Positions 51,962 through 59,789 of a stretch of 64,000 nucleotides of DNA are shown here, in pieces; position 1 is the first letter of the stretch, and every line of letters begins with the position of its first letter. The stretch is from an uncultured Alphaproteobacteria bacterium (GTDB lineage Bacteria; Pseudomonadota; Alphaproteobacteria; CAAHEQ01; UBA3637). The stretch covers positions 62,001 through 126,000 of the forward strand of contig CANQUX010000003.1 of NCBI GenBank assembly GCA_947627155.1. Reading direction: 5' to 3'. A model generated the notes under the pieces. It was given only the letters and a program-made list of their open reading frames with translations, was not told the origin of the DNA and ran no database searches. The position numbers were made by a program, and so were the translations under genes.

Positions 51962-52534
51962 TTATCTGGTTGTTGAATTGTTCACGGCAACGGATTTTTC
52001 TGAAACTTCAGACACTTTTTCGCCTGAAATTCCCAAAGCAAGGCGTGTGCCGCTGATGTTGTTCGCATTATTATAGACATCAGCCAACGAACTTTCTATG
52101 CCGTTTTCTTTATTTAAAGCAATGGCTTTTTTCAGATTGGTTAAAGTTGTAATGTAGTTGTTGGCATTCATGGCTTCCAATGAACAACGTGTGTTTGCCT
52201 GACCCGTATAGAGTTTAGATCTGTCCGTGGCTCTGGTTTTGACACTATTAAAATAATTAATGGCCGTATCTAATGCTTGCATACGATATTCCGTTTGAAG
52301 CTCGGGCAATTCCGCACGGCCATACACGTTGGCTTGCGCTTTTGCATCAACTTCTTTTAACCAGGCTTCCAATATGCCTTTACCGGCATCTAAATGAGGG
52401 GGTATGTTGTCTTTGTCTTCATTCATCCATTTAAAACTATTCCATTTGCCGAAATGTTTTTTGAACACTTGTTCGCTTTCTTCTATAAGTTCCGGAATGG
52501 ATTGCGGTTCTTGTGTTAAGTGTACTTCTGCCAT
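51962..52534 (-). CDS. Short island-domain protein (island gene 1)
   Basis: 190 aa. It is made mainly of the island domain: KHFGKWNSFKWMNEDKDNIP, the WLKEVDAKAQ helix and ELPELQTEYRMQALDTAI align with WSKYDHFDWEH..., MQQIDKNAE and LPPELQQAYRLQSLQEGI of island gene 3. It thus shows the minimal form of the family, lacking repeats and Gln-rich tails. No signal peptide. The C-terminus is Ser-, Val- and Asn-rich. GGGGTTTC-type RBS (AAAGGGG) precedes the ATG. Own promoter and terminator. Function unknown. Confidence 0.75.
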   Translation of the reverse strand: MAEVHLTQEPQSIPELIEESEQVFKKHFGKWNSFKWMNEDKDNIPPHLDAGKGILEAWLKEVDAKAQANVYGRAELPELQTEYRMQALDTAINYFNSVKTRATDRSKLYTGQANTRCSLEAMNANNYITTLTNLKKAIALNKENGIESSLADVYNNANNISGTRLALGISGEKVSEVSEKSVAVNNSTTR

Positions 52535-52580
52535 GTGAAACCCCTTTCAAAATGTGGTATTAAAAACTGAAACGAATTAA

Positions 52581-52609
52581 ATGTTATCATAAAAAGATAA
52601 ATTTGTCAA
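52581..52609 (-). promoter_or_regulatory. Promoter of island gene 1
   Basis: On the minus strand TTGACA (52604-52609), 17 bases, TAACAT (52581-52586). The spacer end TTTTTATGA is the same as in the island gene 3 promoter. Confidence 0.75.
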
Positions 52610-52625
52610 TAAAATAAATTAAATT

Positions 52626-53237
52626 CTAAAATCCTTTGCCGATTTCCTTTAAGGAAAGCCGAATTAAATCGTTGGTGGAAATATCGGGCGATTCCTTTAA
52701 AATACGGGCAATCACCATGCCTGCTTCCGTGCGCCCGTAGCCCAAATTGGCTAATGCCGACAAGGCATCGGCCGCCACACGTCCTTCATTTGACGCACCC
52801 GCGCCGATAATCGGCATTTCTTCATGCGTTCCCAAACTGCCCAGCTTGCCTTTCAGCTCATTGGCCAAACGCGCCGCCAGTTTCGGCCCGATTCCCGAAA
52901 CGCGCGTGAAAGCTTTGGAATCGCCGGCCATAACCGCCATTTGAATTTCATTAACGGAGAGCGCCGATAAAATGGAAAGTCCGACTTTGGCGCCCACACC
53001 CTGCACAACCGTTAACGTGTTAAATAAATCTTGCTCGGTCGGTGATAAAAAGCCGTAAAGCCGAATGGAATCTTCGCGCACCTGCGTTTCAATAAACAGC
53101 GAAACCACCTGATTGACGCCCGGTAAAGCGCTGATGGTGCGCGTGGAGCAAAAAACTCTGTATCCCACGCCGCCCACGTTTAAAATAATGTAATTTTCCC
53201 AAATACTGTCTAAAAGCCCCGTGAGTTTTGCAATCAT
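52626..53237 (-). CDS. ruvA: Holliday junction DNA helicase subunit RuvA
   Basis: 203 aa from the ATG at 53237 (AAAGGA upstream); the longer frame has no support. OB-fold start MIAKLTGLLDSIWENYIILN, two helix-hairpin-helix motifs (VQGVGAKVGLSILSAL near 90 and VSGIGPKLAARLANEL near 123) and a C-terminal RuvB-binding three-helix domain (about 155-203). It binds Holliday junctions and positions RuvB. No ruvB or ruvC lies beside it, which is unusual since the three are often together. Confidence 0.95.
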   Translation of the reverse strand: MIAKLTGLLDSIWENYIILNVGGVGYRVFCSTRTISALPGVNQVVSLFIETQVREDSIRLYGFLSPTEQDLFNTLTVVQGVGAKVGLSILSALSVNEIQMAVMAGDSKAFTRVSGIGPKLAARLANELKGKLGSLGTHEEMPIIGAGASNEGRVAADALSALANLGYGRTEAGMVIARILKESPDISTNDLIRLSLKEIGKGF

Positions 53238-53333
53238 TTTCGGTATCCTTTCTTTGAATAAAAAGAGTTTAGCAAATTCGGCACGGAAGTGCAAGCGTTT
53301 TTGTTTTCTTCTTTATCTTAAAACGCTTATCAA

Positions 53334-53365
53334 CAAAAAAAGGCGAAAAATTGCTTTTCCGCCCT
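53334..53365 (-). terminator. Terminator of the DUF2934 gene
   Basis: On the minus strand AGGGCGGAAAA and a TTTTTCGCCT arm form a stem 20 bases after the stop, followed by a T7 run. Confidence 0.75.
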
Positions 53366-53384
53366 TTTTTGATTTTGTGTCTTA

Positions 53385-53663
53385 TTACTTTGCCGAAACT
53401 TTTTTGGCTTTTTGAGTGTGAGCCGGAACAATAACGGGTTTCGGATCGGCTTTCGCACTGCTTTTAACGGCAGCGGGACTTGCCTTTTTCGCCGTTTTTT
53501 TCGGTGCGGATTTTGAAGAAGCCGATTTTTTGTTATTTGCGGCAAATAATTGTTCGCAAGCTTTAATCCAGCATTCTTTTTCTTTTCCTTCGGGACGGCC
53601 GGCTTGTTCCCAAATGTAATAAGCGGCAACTCGAATATTATCTTCGTTAATTTGATGTGTCAT
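53385..53663 (-). CDS. DUF2934 family protein
   Basis: 92 aa from the ATG at 53663 (AGGAG 7 bases upstream). The DUF2934 pattern is INEDNIRVAAYYIWEQAGRP then a WIKACEQLF helix, about 4-42. The remainder is a Lys/Ala/Ser-rich tail (KKTAKKASPAAVKSSAK), resembling histone-H1-like basic tails and possibly DNA- or RNA-binding. Family members are common in alphaproteobacteria; function is not established. Confidence 0.85.
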   Translation of the reverse strand: MTHQINEDNIRVAAYYIWEQAGRPEGKEKECWIKACEQLFAANNKKSASSKSAPKKTAKKASPAAVKSSAKADPKPVIVPAHTQKAKKVSAK

Positions 53664-53711
53664 AGCTTTTACTCCTGTTAAATTAAAAAACCAATTATCA
53701 ATATAAAACAA

Positions 53712-53940
53712 TTCTTTAAATTTTGCAATGCACTTTTTTGTTTTTTTATATATTTTGTTATTTTTTTTATGCTTTTATCGAAAAAAATAAGCCTCTCAAC
53801 GAAAGAATATTTTTCCGAACGGAAAAAAATGCACAAAATAATTCAAGCGAGACGGGAAAGATAAAAATTAAAAAGATATAAAAATCAAATAAATATATTT
53901 AATTTGCGAGTCGTTGTTCGGGGGGTGTGTTAAAGCATAA
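53712..53940. other. AT-rich spacer
   Basis: About 230 bases between the DUF2934 gene and the rpsD terminator. No gene, promoter pair or repeat stood out. Confidence 0.5.
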
Positions 53941-53979
53941 AAAAAAGCGCCGATTGAAACAACGCAATCGACGCTTTTT
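53941..53979 (-). terminator. Terminator of rpsD
   Basis: AAAGCGCCGATTG and CAATCGACGCTTT pair with one mismatch; on the minus strand followed by T6. Begins 16 bases after the rpsD stop. Confidence 0.85.
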
Positions 53980-53994
53980 CCGAATGACTTTTTC

Positions 53995-54609
53995 TTATCG
54001 TGAATAGAATTCGATAACCAAATTCGGTTCCATTTGCGTAGCATAAGGCACATCGGCCAGTTGCGGCACGCGAATGAATTTTCCTTTGCAGGCTTTTGCA
54101 TCAAATTCCATATATTCCGGCACTTCCCGTTCGGTTGATGCCAAGGATTCAATCACCAACGCCATATCTTTGGCTTTATCGGTAACGGCAATTTCATCAC
54201 CCGCCCGAACCAAATAGGAGGGAATGTTCACTTTTTTGCCGTTTACCAGCACATGACCGTGATTAACGAATTGACGCGCCGCAAAAACGGACGGCACGAT
54301 TTTCATACGATAAACAACCGAATCCAAACGCGTTTCCAAAATACCGATTAAGTTTTCGGAGCTGTCGCCTTTGCGCCGAATGGCTTCGGCATAATATTTG
54401 CGTAATTGTTTTTCGGAAACGTTTCCGTAAACGCCCTTTAACTTTTGCTTGGCATGTAATTGAACGCCGTAGTCTGTGGGTTTTTTGCGATTGGCGCCGT
54501 GTTGACCCGGACCGTAATTTCTTTTTTCAACGGGGCTTTTGGCTTTTCCCCAAAGGTTAACGCCCAAACGGCGATCGATTTTAAATTTTGAATGTAATCT
54601 TTTTGACAT
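53995..54609 (-). CDS. rpsD: 30S ribosomal protein S4
   Basis: 204 aa from the ATG at 54609 (AAAGGA upstream); longer frame rejected. Typical elements: [32 protein letters not shown] (about 46) and the S4 RNA-binding fold (about 95-160: [32 protein letters not shown]). It initiates 30S assembly on 16S rRNA. The longer leader (about 105 nt) contains a small palindrome (TATTCTCCGAGAATG) and could be the site of S4 autoregulation; inferred. Confidence 0.97.
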   Translation of the reverse strand: MSKRLHSKFKIDRRLGVNLWGKAKSPVEKRNYGPGQHGANRKKPTDYGVQLHAKQKLKGVYGNVSEKQLRKYYAEAIRRKGDSSENLIGILETRLDSVVYRMKIVPSVFAARQFVNHGHVLVNGKKVNIPSYLVRAGDEIAVTDKAKDMALVIESLASTEREVPEYMEFDAKACKGKFIRVPQLADVPYATQMEPNLVIEFYSR

Positions 54610-54713
54610 ATCCTTTTCCTTTGTTATTGTTGTCTCCGATAGTCTTTGACCGAATTGCCAAAGCGTGAAAAATGCCATAAATACATTTTTCCGCATTCTC
54701 GGAGAATAGCGTG

Positions 54714-54742
54714 TTTATAGCAGAGTTTTATTTGTTTGTCAA
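54714..54742 (-). promoter_or_regulatory. Promoter of rpsD
   Basis: On the minus strand TTGACA (54737-54742), 17 bases, TATAAA (54714-54719), giving a leader of about 100 nt. Confidence 0.8.
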
Positions 54743-54750
54743 GCACTTTT

Positions 54751-55929
54751 TTATAAGTAAACGCTCCAAATAAAGCCGAGGAGTAAAATTGTCATGGCCA
54801 AAAAACCGCAGGCCAGCGGTAAAAAGTGCGCATAGGTGCGTTTTCTTAATACCCACGCAGCCGTAAAAACGCCCATGTAGCTGATTAAATAAGCAACGCT
54901 TGATAAATTCACAATGTCATTAAACCCGAACAGAACCGTAAAAAGCGTTAAGGCAAGAACGGTGAGTGCGTTCCCGTAAGTACCGTGTCCGATGAGTTTT
55001 TTGTGATAAAAATCGGGGAGGGCATTGTGTTCCGAAAGGGCGCGCGTAATGCGAAAAACGCTGAAATAACTCGCGCTGATGCCGGTAATGAAAGCCATAA
55101 CGGCGGCGGCATAAATGAGAAAACGGCCGACTTCGCCCAGCAGCTGCCCCGCAACAACCGTAACGGCAATGTTTATATCTTGCCGGAAAGCTTCCGCGGG
55201 AATATAATTCATAATCACGAAAGCCAAGCCGATATAAAGAAGCATCACAATAAGCAGGGTTAAAAACATGGCTGTTTTAATGGTTTTCGCCGGATTTTTT
55301 ACATAAGCGCTGGCGTTGGTAATCACGCCGAATCCCGCAAAGGCGAAAAACGTTAAACCGATACTGCGGAAAAAAGTGCCCGTGTCCGTTTGAACGGTAA
55401 ACGACGGATTGTAACCCTTAAAATGATAAAATCCCGCTAAAATCAACACCGCCAGAATGCCGATTTTAAACGTGACCAAAAAGGCTTCCGTCCAACCGAC
55501 ATCGTGCGTTTTCATCATATTGAACAAGCCCAGCAAAATCAAAAGGCTTGCCGCTAACACGTTAACGGAGGTTAAACCGGAATGCGGCAGAAAGCCGACA
55601 ATATAAATACCGAACGATTTGGCCATGGTTCCCGCCGAAATAAGCGTTGTAAAAACATAAATCAGCGAAAGCGTTGTTCCGATCCAAGGGCGCTGAAACG
55701 CATGCCGAAAATAATCGGTAATACCGCCGGCACTCGGAAACGCTGCTGCCAACTTAATGTAAGCATAGCCGGCCAGCATGGCAATGCAGCCCGATATGAT
55801 AAAAGATAAATATGTCCAATTGCCCGTTTCCTGTAACACTTGTCCGAGCAAGGCAAAAATGCCGGCACCGACAATCGAGCCGATGCCGAGCGATACAACT
55901 TGCCAAAGAGTCATTTGTGCGTTTTTCAT
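54751..55929 (-). CDS. APC-family amino acid permease
   Basis: 392 aa with about eleven hydrophobic segments. The first helix shows SLGIGSIVGAGIFALLGQVL, the unwound glycine motif (GSxxGxGIF) that binds the substrate amino group in APC transporters, and helix 6 has GLTFFAFAGFGVITN. It imports or exchanges an amino acid or polyamine; the substrate cannot be read. The loops are short and the protein slightly shorter than most APC members. It precedes the rpsD promoter but is transcribed in the same direction from its own start. Confidence 0.9.
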   Translation of the reverse strand: MKNAQMTLWQVVSLGIGSIVGAGIFALLGQVLQETGNWTYLSFIISGCIAMLAGYAYIKLAAAFPSAGGITDYFRHAFQRPWIGTTLSLIYVFTTLISAGTMAKSFGIYIVGFLPHSGLTSVNVLAASLLILLGLFNMMKTHDVGWTEAFLVTFKIGILAVLILAGFYHFKGYNPSFTVQTDTGTFFRSIGLTFFAFAGFGVITNASAYVKNPAKTIKTAMFLTLLIVMLLYIGLAFVIMNYIPAEAFRQDINIAVTVVAGQLLGEVGRFLIYAAAVMAFITGISASYFSVFRITRALSEHNALPDFYHKKLIGHGTYGNALTVLALTLFTVLFGFNDIVNLSSVAYLISYMGVFTAAWVLRKRTYAHFLPLACGFLAMTILLLGFIWSVYL

Positions 55930-56036
55930 GCGTCCCCTCTCCCTTTTTTAAGCAAAAGGTAGGGGTTATTTTGGTTTTGTCAAGACAGATTCTTTAAAAA
56001 AGCGGAAAAGAATTTTGTTTTTGACGCTTTTCTTTT

Positions 56037-57713
56037 TTAAACGCGAATTAAATGCACTTCAATTAACGGTTTTTTGCCGTAATATTCTTTTAAGAATTGT
56101 CGAACGGCCGCCCGAACGGTGTTTTCAACCGAAACATCTTGCGTTTTGACTTGTTCGCCGAGCGCGTTGATATCAGAGCGAATTTTATCTTTCAGCGCCG
56201 TTTCGTCTTCCCCGCCGGTTTCCAAAAGCCCGAAAGAGGAAATGCGTAAATCACCCAAAATTTCATTTTGCGCGTTTAAAACGAGCGTGATGACAAAAGT
56301 GCCGTCTTCAATCATTTTTCGGCGTTTTTTAATCACTTCGGCGCCGAGCGGCAGAATTTTTTTGCCGTCCACTGCCAAAACGCCGGTGGGAACCGTTCCC
56401 GATATTTCCGGATTTTGACTTAATTTCAGCACTTCGCCGTCTTCCAACGTAAAGGCATATTTTGCGCCCCATTGAAGTGCCAGCTCTTTATGCTCGATCA
56501 ATTCACGCGCTTCGCCGTGAACGGGCAGGGCAATCAGGGGTTTTGTGAGTTGATACATTTCTTTCAGCTCTTCCCCGTGATAGTGACCCGAAACATGCAC
56601 GAGCGCATCGCGATTGGTGATAATTTCAACGCCTTTGGCTTTAAAGCGTTTTTGCATGAGCTCAATGGCTTTTTCGTTGCCGGGAATAATGCGGGAAGAA
56701 AAAATCACCACATCATCGGGGCCGAAATAAACACTGTTTTTTTGCGGTGTTAAGGCCGATAACGAACTTAATGCCGAAAAAGGTTCGCCTTGGGATCCCG
56801 TGCAAATATATAACACACTGCCGATGGGACGTTCCAGCGCTTCCGATTCCGACAAAAATTCGGGAACGTCTTTTAAATAACCGCAGGCACGGGCGGCGGC
56901 ATCAATTCGCCACAAACTGCGCCCCATTAAACATACCTCCCGATTGTTGGCGGCTGCCGCTTTGTAAATATTATGAATACGGCTGACATTTGAGGCAAAA
57001 CACCCGACGGCAATTTGCTTGCCCTGATATTTGCCGATCAGTTCCGTCAGGGAGGTTAAAACATCTTCTTCCGTTTCCGTTGTGACCGCGCCGAGTGTGT
57101 TGGTCGAGTCGCAAACAAGCGCCAATACGCCTTCATTTCCCAGCTCTTTTAAAGTTTTTTTATCGGCTTTTTGATTGAGAACCGAATCGGATTGCCATTT
57201 CCAATCGCCCGTATGCAAAACAAGGCCTTCTTTGGTGCGAACGGCTAATGCGTTGGCTTCGGGAATGGAATGACTCATTTGAATATAGCTGATTTCAAAA
57301 GGCGCCAAATCAATGGTATCGCCTGCTTGAACCCGCACCAATTCGGCGCGACCCAACAGGCCGTTTTCATCAAGCTTTGATTCAATCAATTCGGCCGTAA
57401 AGGGCGTTGCAAAAATCGGACACTGCAATTCGCGCCATAAATAACCGACGGCACCGATGTGATCTTCGTGTCCGTGAGTGATAACAAGACCCAGTATGTT
57501 TTCTTTTTTATCGGCTAAAAACGATAAATCGGGCAATAATACATCAACGCCGGGCAAGCCGTCACCCGGAAAACCGACGCCGCAATCAACCAAGAGCCAT
57601 TTGCCCTGATAGCCGTATAAAAAACAATTTAATCCGATTCCGGTGGAGCCGCCGAGCGGAATCATCACGAAATCTTCGATTGATATTTGAGGTTCTGTTT
57701 GTATGTCAGTCAT
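56037..57713 (-). CDS. rnj: Ribonuclease J
   Basis: 558 aa. Metallo-beta-lactamase core with ITHGHEDHIGAVGYLW (H80-x-H82-x-D84-H85), the HTGDWKW aspartate (about 167), a beta-CASP insert (about 210-360) and the closing HVSGHYHGEEL and LPVHGEARELIEH motifs (about 373-405). The C-terminal domain follows. It is a 5'-3' exonuclease and endonuclease of rRNA maturation and mRNA decay, the form found in alphaproteobacteria. It begins 10 bases after birA. Confidence 0.95.
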   Translation of the reverse strand: MTDIQTEPQISIEDFVMIPLGGSTGIGLNCFLYGYQGKWLLVDCGVGFPGDGLPGVDVLLPDLSFLADKKENILGLVITHGHEDHIGAVGYLWRELQCPIFATPFTAELIESKLDENGLLGRAELVRVQAGDTIDLAPFEISYIQMSHSIPEANALAVRTKEGLVLHTGDWKWQSDSVLNQKADKKTLKELGNEGVLALVCDSTNTLGAVTTETEEDVLTSLTELIGKYQGKQIAVGCFASNVSRIHNIYKAAAANNREVCLMGRSLWRIDAAARACGYLKDVPEFLSESEALERPIGSVLYICTGSQGEPFSALSSLSALTPQKNSVYFGPDDVVIFSSRIIPGNEKAIELMQKRFKAKGVEIITNRDALVHVSGHYHGEELKEMYQLTKPLIALPVHGEARELIEHKELALQWGAKYAFTLEDGEVLKLSQNPEISGTVPTGVLAVDGKKILPLGAEVIKKRRKMIEDGTFVITLVLNAQNEILGDLRISSFGLLETGGEDETALKDKIRSDINALGEQVKTQDVSVENTVRAAVRQFLKEYYGKKPLIEVHLIRV

Positions 57714-57722
57714 TTTTCTCCT

Positions 57723-58388
57723 TTACAATAAAAAAATATCACCCGCCGAAATCAAACGGGTTTCTGTTGGTGTTTTCAGGGAAATCGCCCCCTGCGGCGT
57801 CAACGTTTCGAAAAGACCGCGAATTGTTTCATGCGGCAATTTAACTTCAATTTCCTCTCCGATACCGACGGCATAGTTCAGCCATTTTTGCCGAATCGGC
57901 GTAAAGCCCGATTGCATCAGTAAATCCAGGTTATCGGACAAGGCCGTTAATAAATTTTTCGTTACTTCTTCGGGTGTGTATTTTTGATTAAGACTGCCCG
58001 CCTGATACAGCATATCCCGATCGGGCGCCTGCCGAATATTCACGCCGAAGCCGGCAATCACTTTATCATCAACGCGTTCCAATAAAATACCTGCGATTTT
58101 GGCGTGATGCAATAACACGTCATTCGGCCATTTCAGACGAACGGGCACATCGGGCAGAGCTTCCGCAAGCGAAACACCCGCCACAAACGATAAGAACGGT
58201 GTTTCGTTTTGAAGCGCAGGCAATACGGCACTTAAAAACAAATTACCGGCCAAACTTTGCCACCGACGTCCGTTGCGACCGCGCCCCGCCGTTTGATTTT
58301 CGGCAATAATCACCGATCCCACATCATAGTCGATGGCCCGTGTGTTGGTTGAATCGACTTCTTTAAAAAAATATGTTTGCCATTTCAT
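57723..58388 (-). CDS. birA: Biotin-protein ligase
   Basis: 221 aa from the ATG at 58388; the longer 256-aa frame has a poor N-terminus and runs into the divergent gene's promoter region. Start KWQTYFFKEVDSTNTRA and the biotinyl-AMP motif GRGRNGRRWQS (about 50), then RLKWPNDVLLHHAKIAGILL (about 98). It lacks an N-terminal HTH, so it is a ligase only and not a repressor. It attaches biotin to acetyl-CoA carboxylase. Probably co-transcribed with the RNase J gene. Confidence 0.93.
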   Translation of the reverse strand: MKWQTYFFKEVDSTNTRAIDYDVGSVIIAENQTAGRGRNGRRWQSLAGNLFLSAVLPALQNETPFLSFVAGVSLAEALPDVPVRLKWPNDVLLHHAKIAGILLERVDDKVIAGFGVNIRQAPDRDMLYQAGSLNQKYTPEEVTKNLLTALSDNLDLLMQSGFTPIRQKWLNYAVGIGEEIEVKLPHETIRGLFETLTPQGAISLKTPTETRLISAGDIFLL

Positions 58389-58493
58389 AAGAAGGCACCT
58401 TATCATATTTTTTTTAAAAAAGAAAGAAAAACCTTGATTTAAAGTCATATTTTCAATATACTCTTCCATAGAAACGTTGTTGAAAGGGTTCAA

Positions 58494-58706
58494 ATGATCA
58501 GAAAAATAATCGGATTGATTGTTGTTATCGGGCTTCTTATTTGGGGGGCGGTGTCTTTGTTTCGACCGGAGGAAAAGCCGCGTTTAAATGACGTGCCGAG
58601 TGAGCAGGAACAAAAAGTGATTGAAGAAAGTCAGCCGGAGCCGGCGTTCGTTCCGGAAAGCGATTTGGAAAATCAATATCCGGAAAATGCCGAGAAAGAT
58701 GCTTAA
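58494..58706 (+). CDS. Small single-span membrane protein
   Basis: 70 aa. One hydrophobic helix (about 4-24; IIGLIVVIGLLIWGAVSLF) and an acidic tail rich in Glu and Pro. AAAGGG lies 8 bases upstream of the ATG. No family recognised. It is divergent from birA and 20 bases before sufE. Confidence 0.55.
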   Translation: MIRKIIGLIVVIGLLIWGAVSLFRPEEKPRLNDVPSEQEQKVIEESQPEPAFVPESDLENQYPENAEKDA

Positions 58707-58726
58707 AATTTTTGGGGAAAGACACA

Positions 58727-59125
58727 ATGGATACGGCAGAACTGATTGAAAACTTTTCTTATTTAACCGATTGGGAAGATAAATATCGCTATTTGATTGA
58801 ATTAGGCGATTCGCTTCGTGATTTTCCCGAAAATGAAAAAACCGGCGCAAATAAAGTGGACGGGTGTATGTCGCAGGTGTGGTTTACACATACCGAGCAA
58901 GATCAGCGGCATTATTTTAATGCCACGAGCGATGCACATATCGTGCGCGGACTGGAAGCCGTTTTATTAACGCTTATTAACGGCAAAACGAGTGAAGAAA
59001 TTTTAAAAACCGATATTGACGGCATTTTTAAGCAGTTGGGTTTGTCCGAAAACCTTTCACCCACGCGGCGCAACGGCTTTTATGCCATGGTGGAGCGTGT
59101 GCGAGCGCTGGCAGCTTCAAAGTAA
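58727..59125 (+). CDS. sufE: Cysteine desulfuration protein SufE
   Basis: 132 aa from the ATG at 58727, with GGGGAAAG 5 bases upstream; a TTG 15 bases earlier is rejected. LTDWEDKYRYLIELG (about 14) and the sulfur-accepting Cys in VDGCMSQVWF (about 45) define SufE. It takes persulfide sulfur from SufS for Fe-S cluster assembly. No other suf gene is adjacent. A TSPTRRNGFYAMVERV end matches the family. Confidence 0.92.
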   Translation: MDTAELIENFSYLTDWEDKYRYLIELGDSLRDFPENEKTGANKVDGCMSQVWFTHTEQDQRHYFNATSDAHIVRGLEAVLLTLINGKTSEEILKTDIDGIFKQLGLSENLSPTRRNGFYAMVERVRALAASK

Positions 59126-59140
59126 CGAATAATCTTCAAA

Positions 59141-59710
59141 TCATAAGAAAATTTCAATGTTTTCAGGTAAATTATTTTCGTCTAAACTAAATTGAATCCC
59201 GCCACAATTAGGAATTTTTTGATTCGGGCCACCATGTAAAACAGAAAAGCTTCTTAATAATCCGCCATGGGTAGATAATAAAATATTTTCGTCTTTATTG
59301 ACATGTTTGAGAAATTCTGTCATTCGTTTTGCCGCCATATATCGACTTTCTCCACCGGGGAAGTGAGCATTATGATCACCGGCATCAACAGCTTCGCAAA
59401 TTTTTTTATAATAAGGGTTTGTATCAGTTACAGATGCCGGTTGTCCTTCTAATTCTCCGTAGTCGGTTTCCCTTAATAATACACTTTCAATAACTTTTAC
59501 ATTCAAAATTTTATTAATTTCTAGTGTTGTTTGTTTCGCTCGTAATAAATCGGAAGAATAAATAGTTGATATATTCAATTTAATAAGCTTGGCTGCTAAT
59601 TGTTTTGCTTGTAAAATTCCGTGAGAATTTAAGGGTTGATCAGATCCCCCTCCTTGAATACGTCCTTCTTTATTCCAGTCAGTTTGTCCGTGTCTGATAG
59701 CATAAATCAT
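59141..59710 (-). CDS. Histidine phosphatase family protein
   Basis: 189 aa. The RHGQTDWN motif (about 6) carries the phospho-accepting His; Arg and Glu of the pocket lie in SDLLRAKQT (about 55) and ETDYGELEG (about 85), and LSTHGGLLRS (about 146) gives the second His. It could be a phosphoglycerate mutase-like enzyme, an alpha-ribazole phosphatase or another phosphatase. AAAGGAG precedes the ATG. Its codon style is more A/T rich than its neighbours, perhaps acquired. Confidence 0.85.
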   Translation of the reverse strand: MIYAIRHGQTDWNKEGRIQGGGSDQPLNSHGILQAKQLAAKLIKLNISTIYSSDLLRAKQTTLEINKILNVKVIESVLLRETDYGELEGQPASVTDTNPYYKKICEAVDAGDHNAHFPGGESRYMAAKRMTEFLKHVNKDENILLSTHGGLLRSFSVLHGGPNQKIPNCGGIQFSLDENNLPENIEIFL

Positions 59711-59746
59711 AAATACTCCTTTAATAATTTCATTTTCTGTTATAAA

Positions 59747-59776
59747 AAAATACCGCCTTTAAAAGCGGTATTTTTT
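59747..59776. terminator. Terminator of pheST
   Basis: AAAATACCGC (59747-59756) pairs with GCGGTATTTT (59765-59774), followed by T-runs on either strand. It lies 14 bases after the pheT stop. Confidence 0.88.
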
Positions 59777-59789
59777 AACAGGCTTTCTT

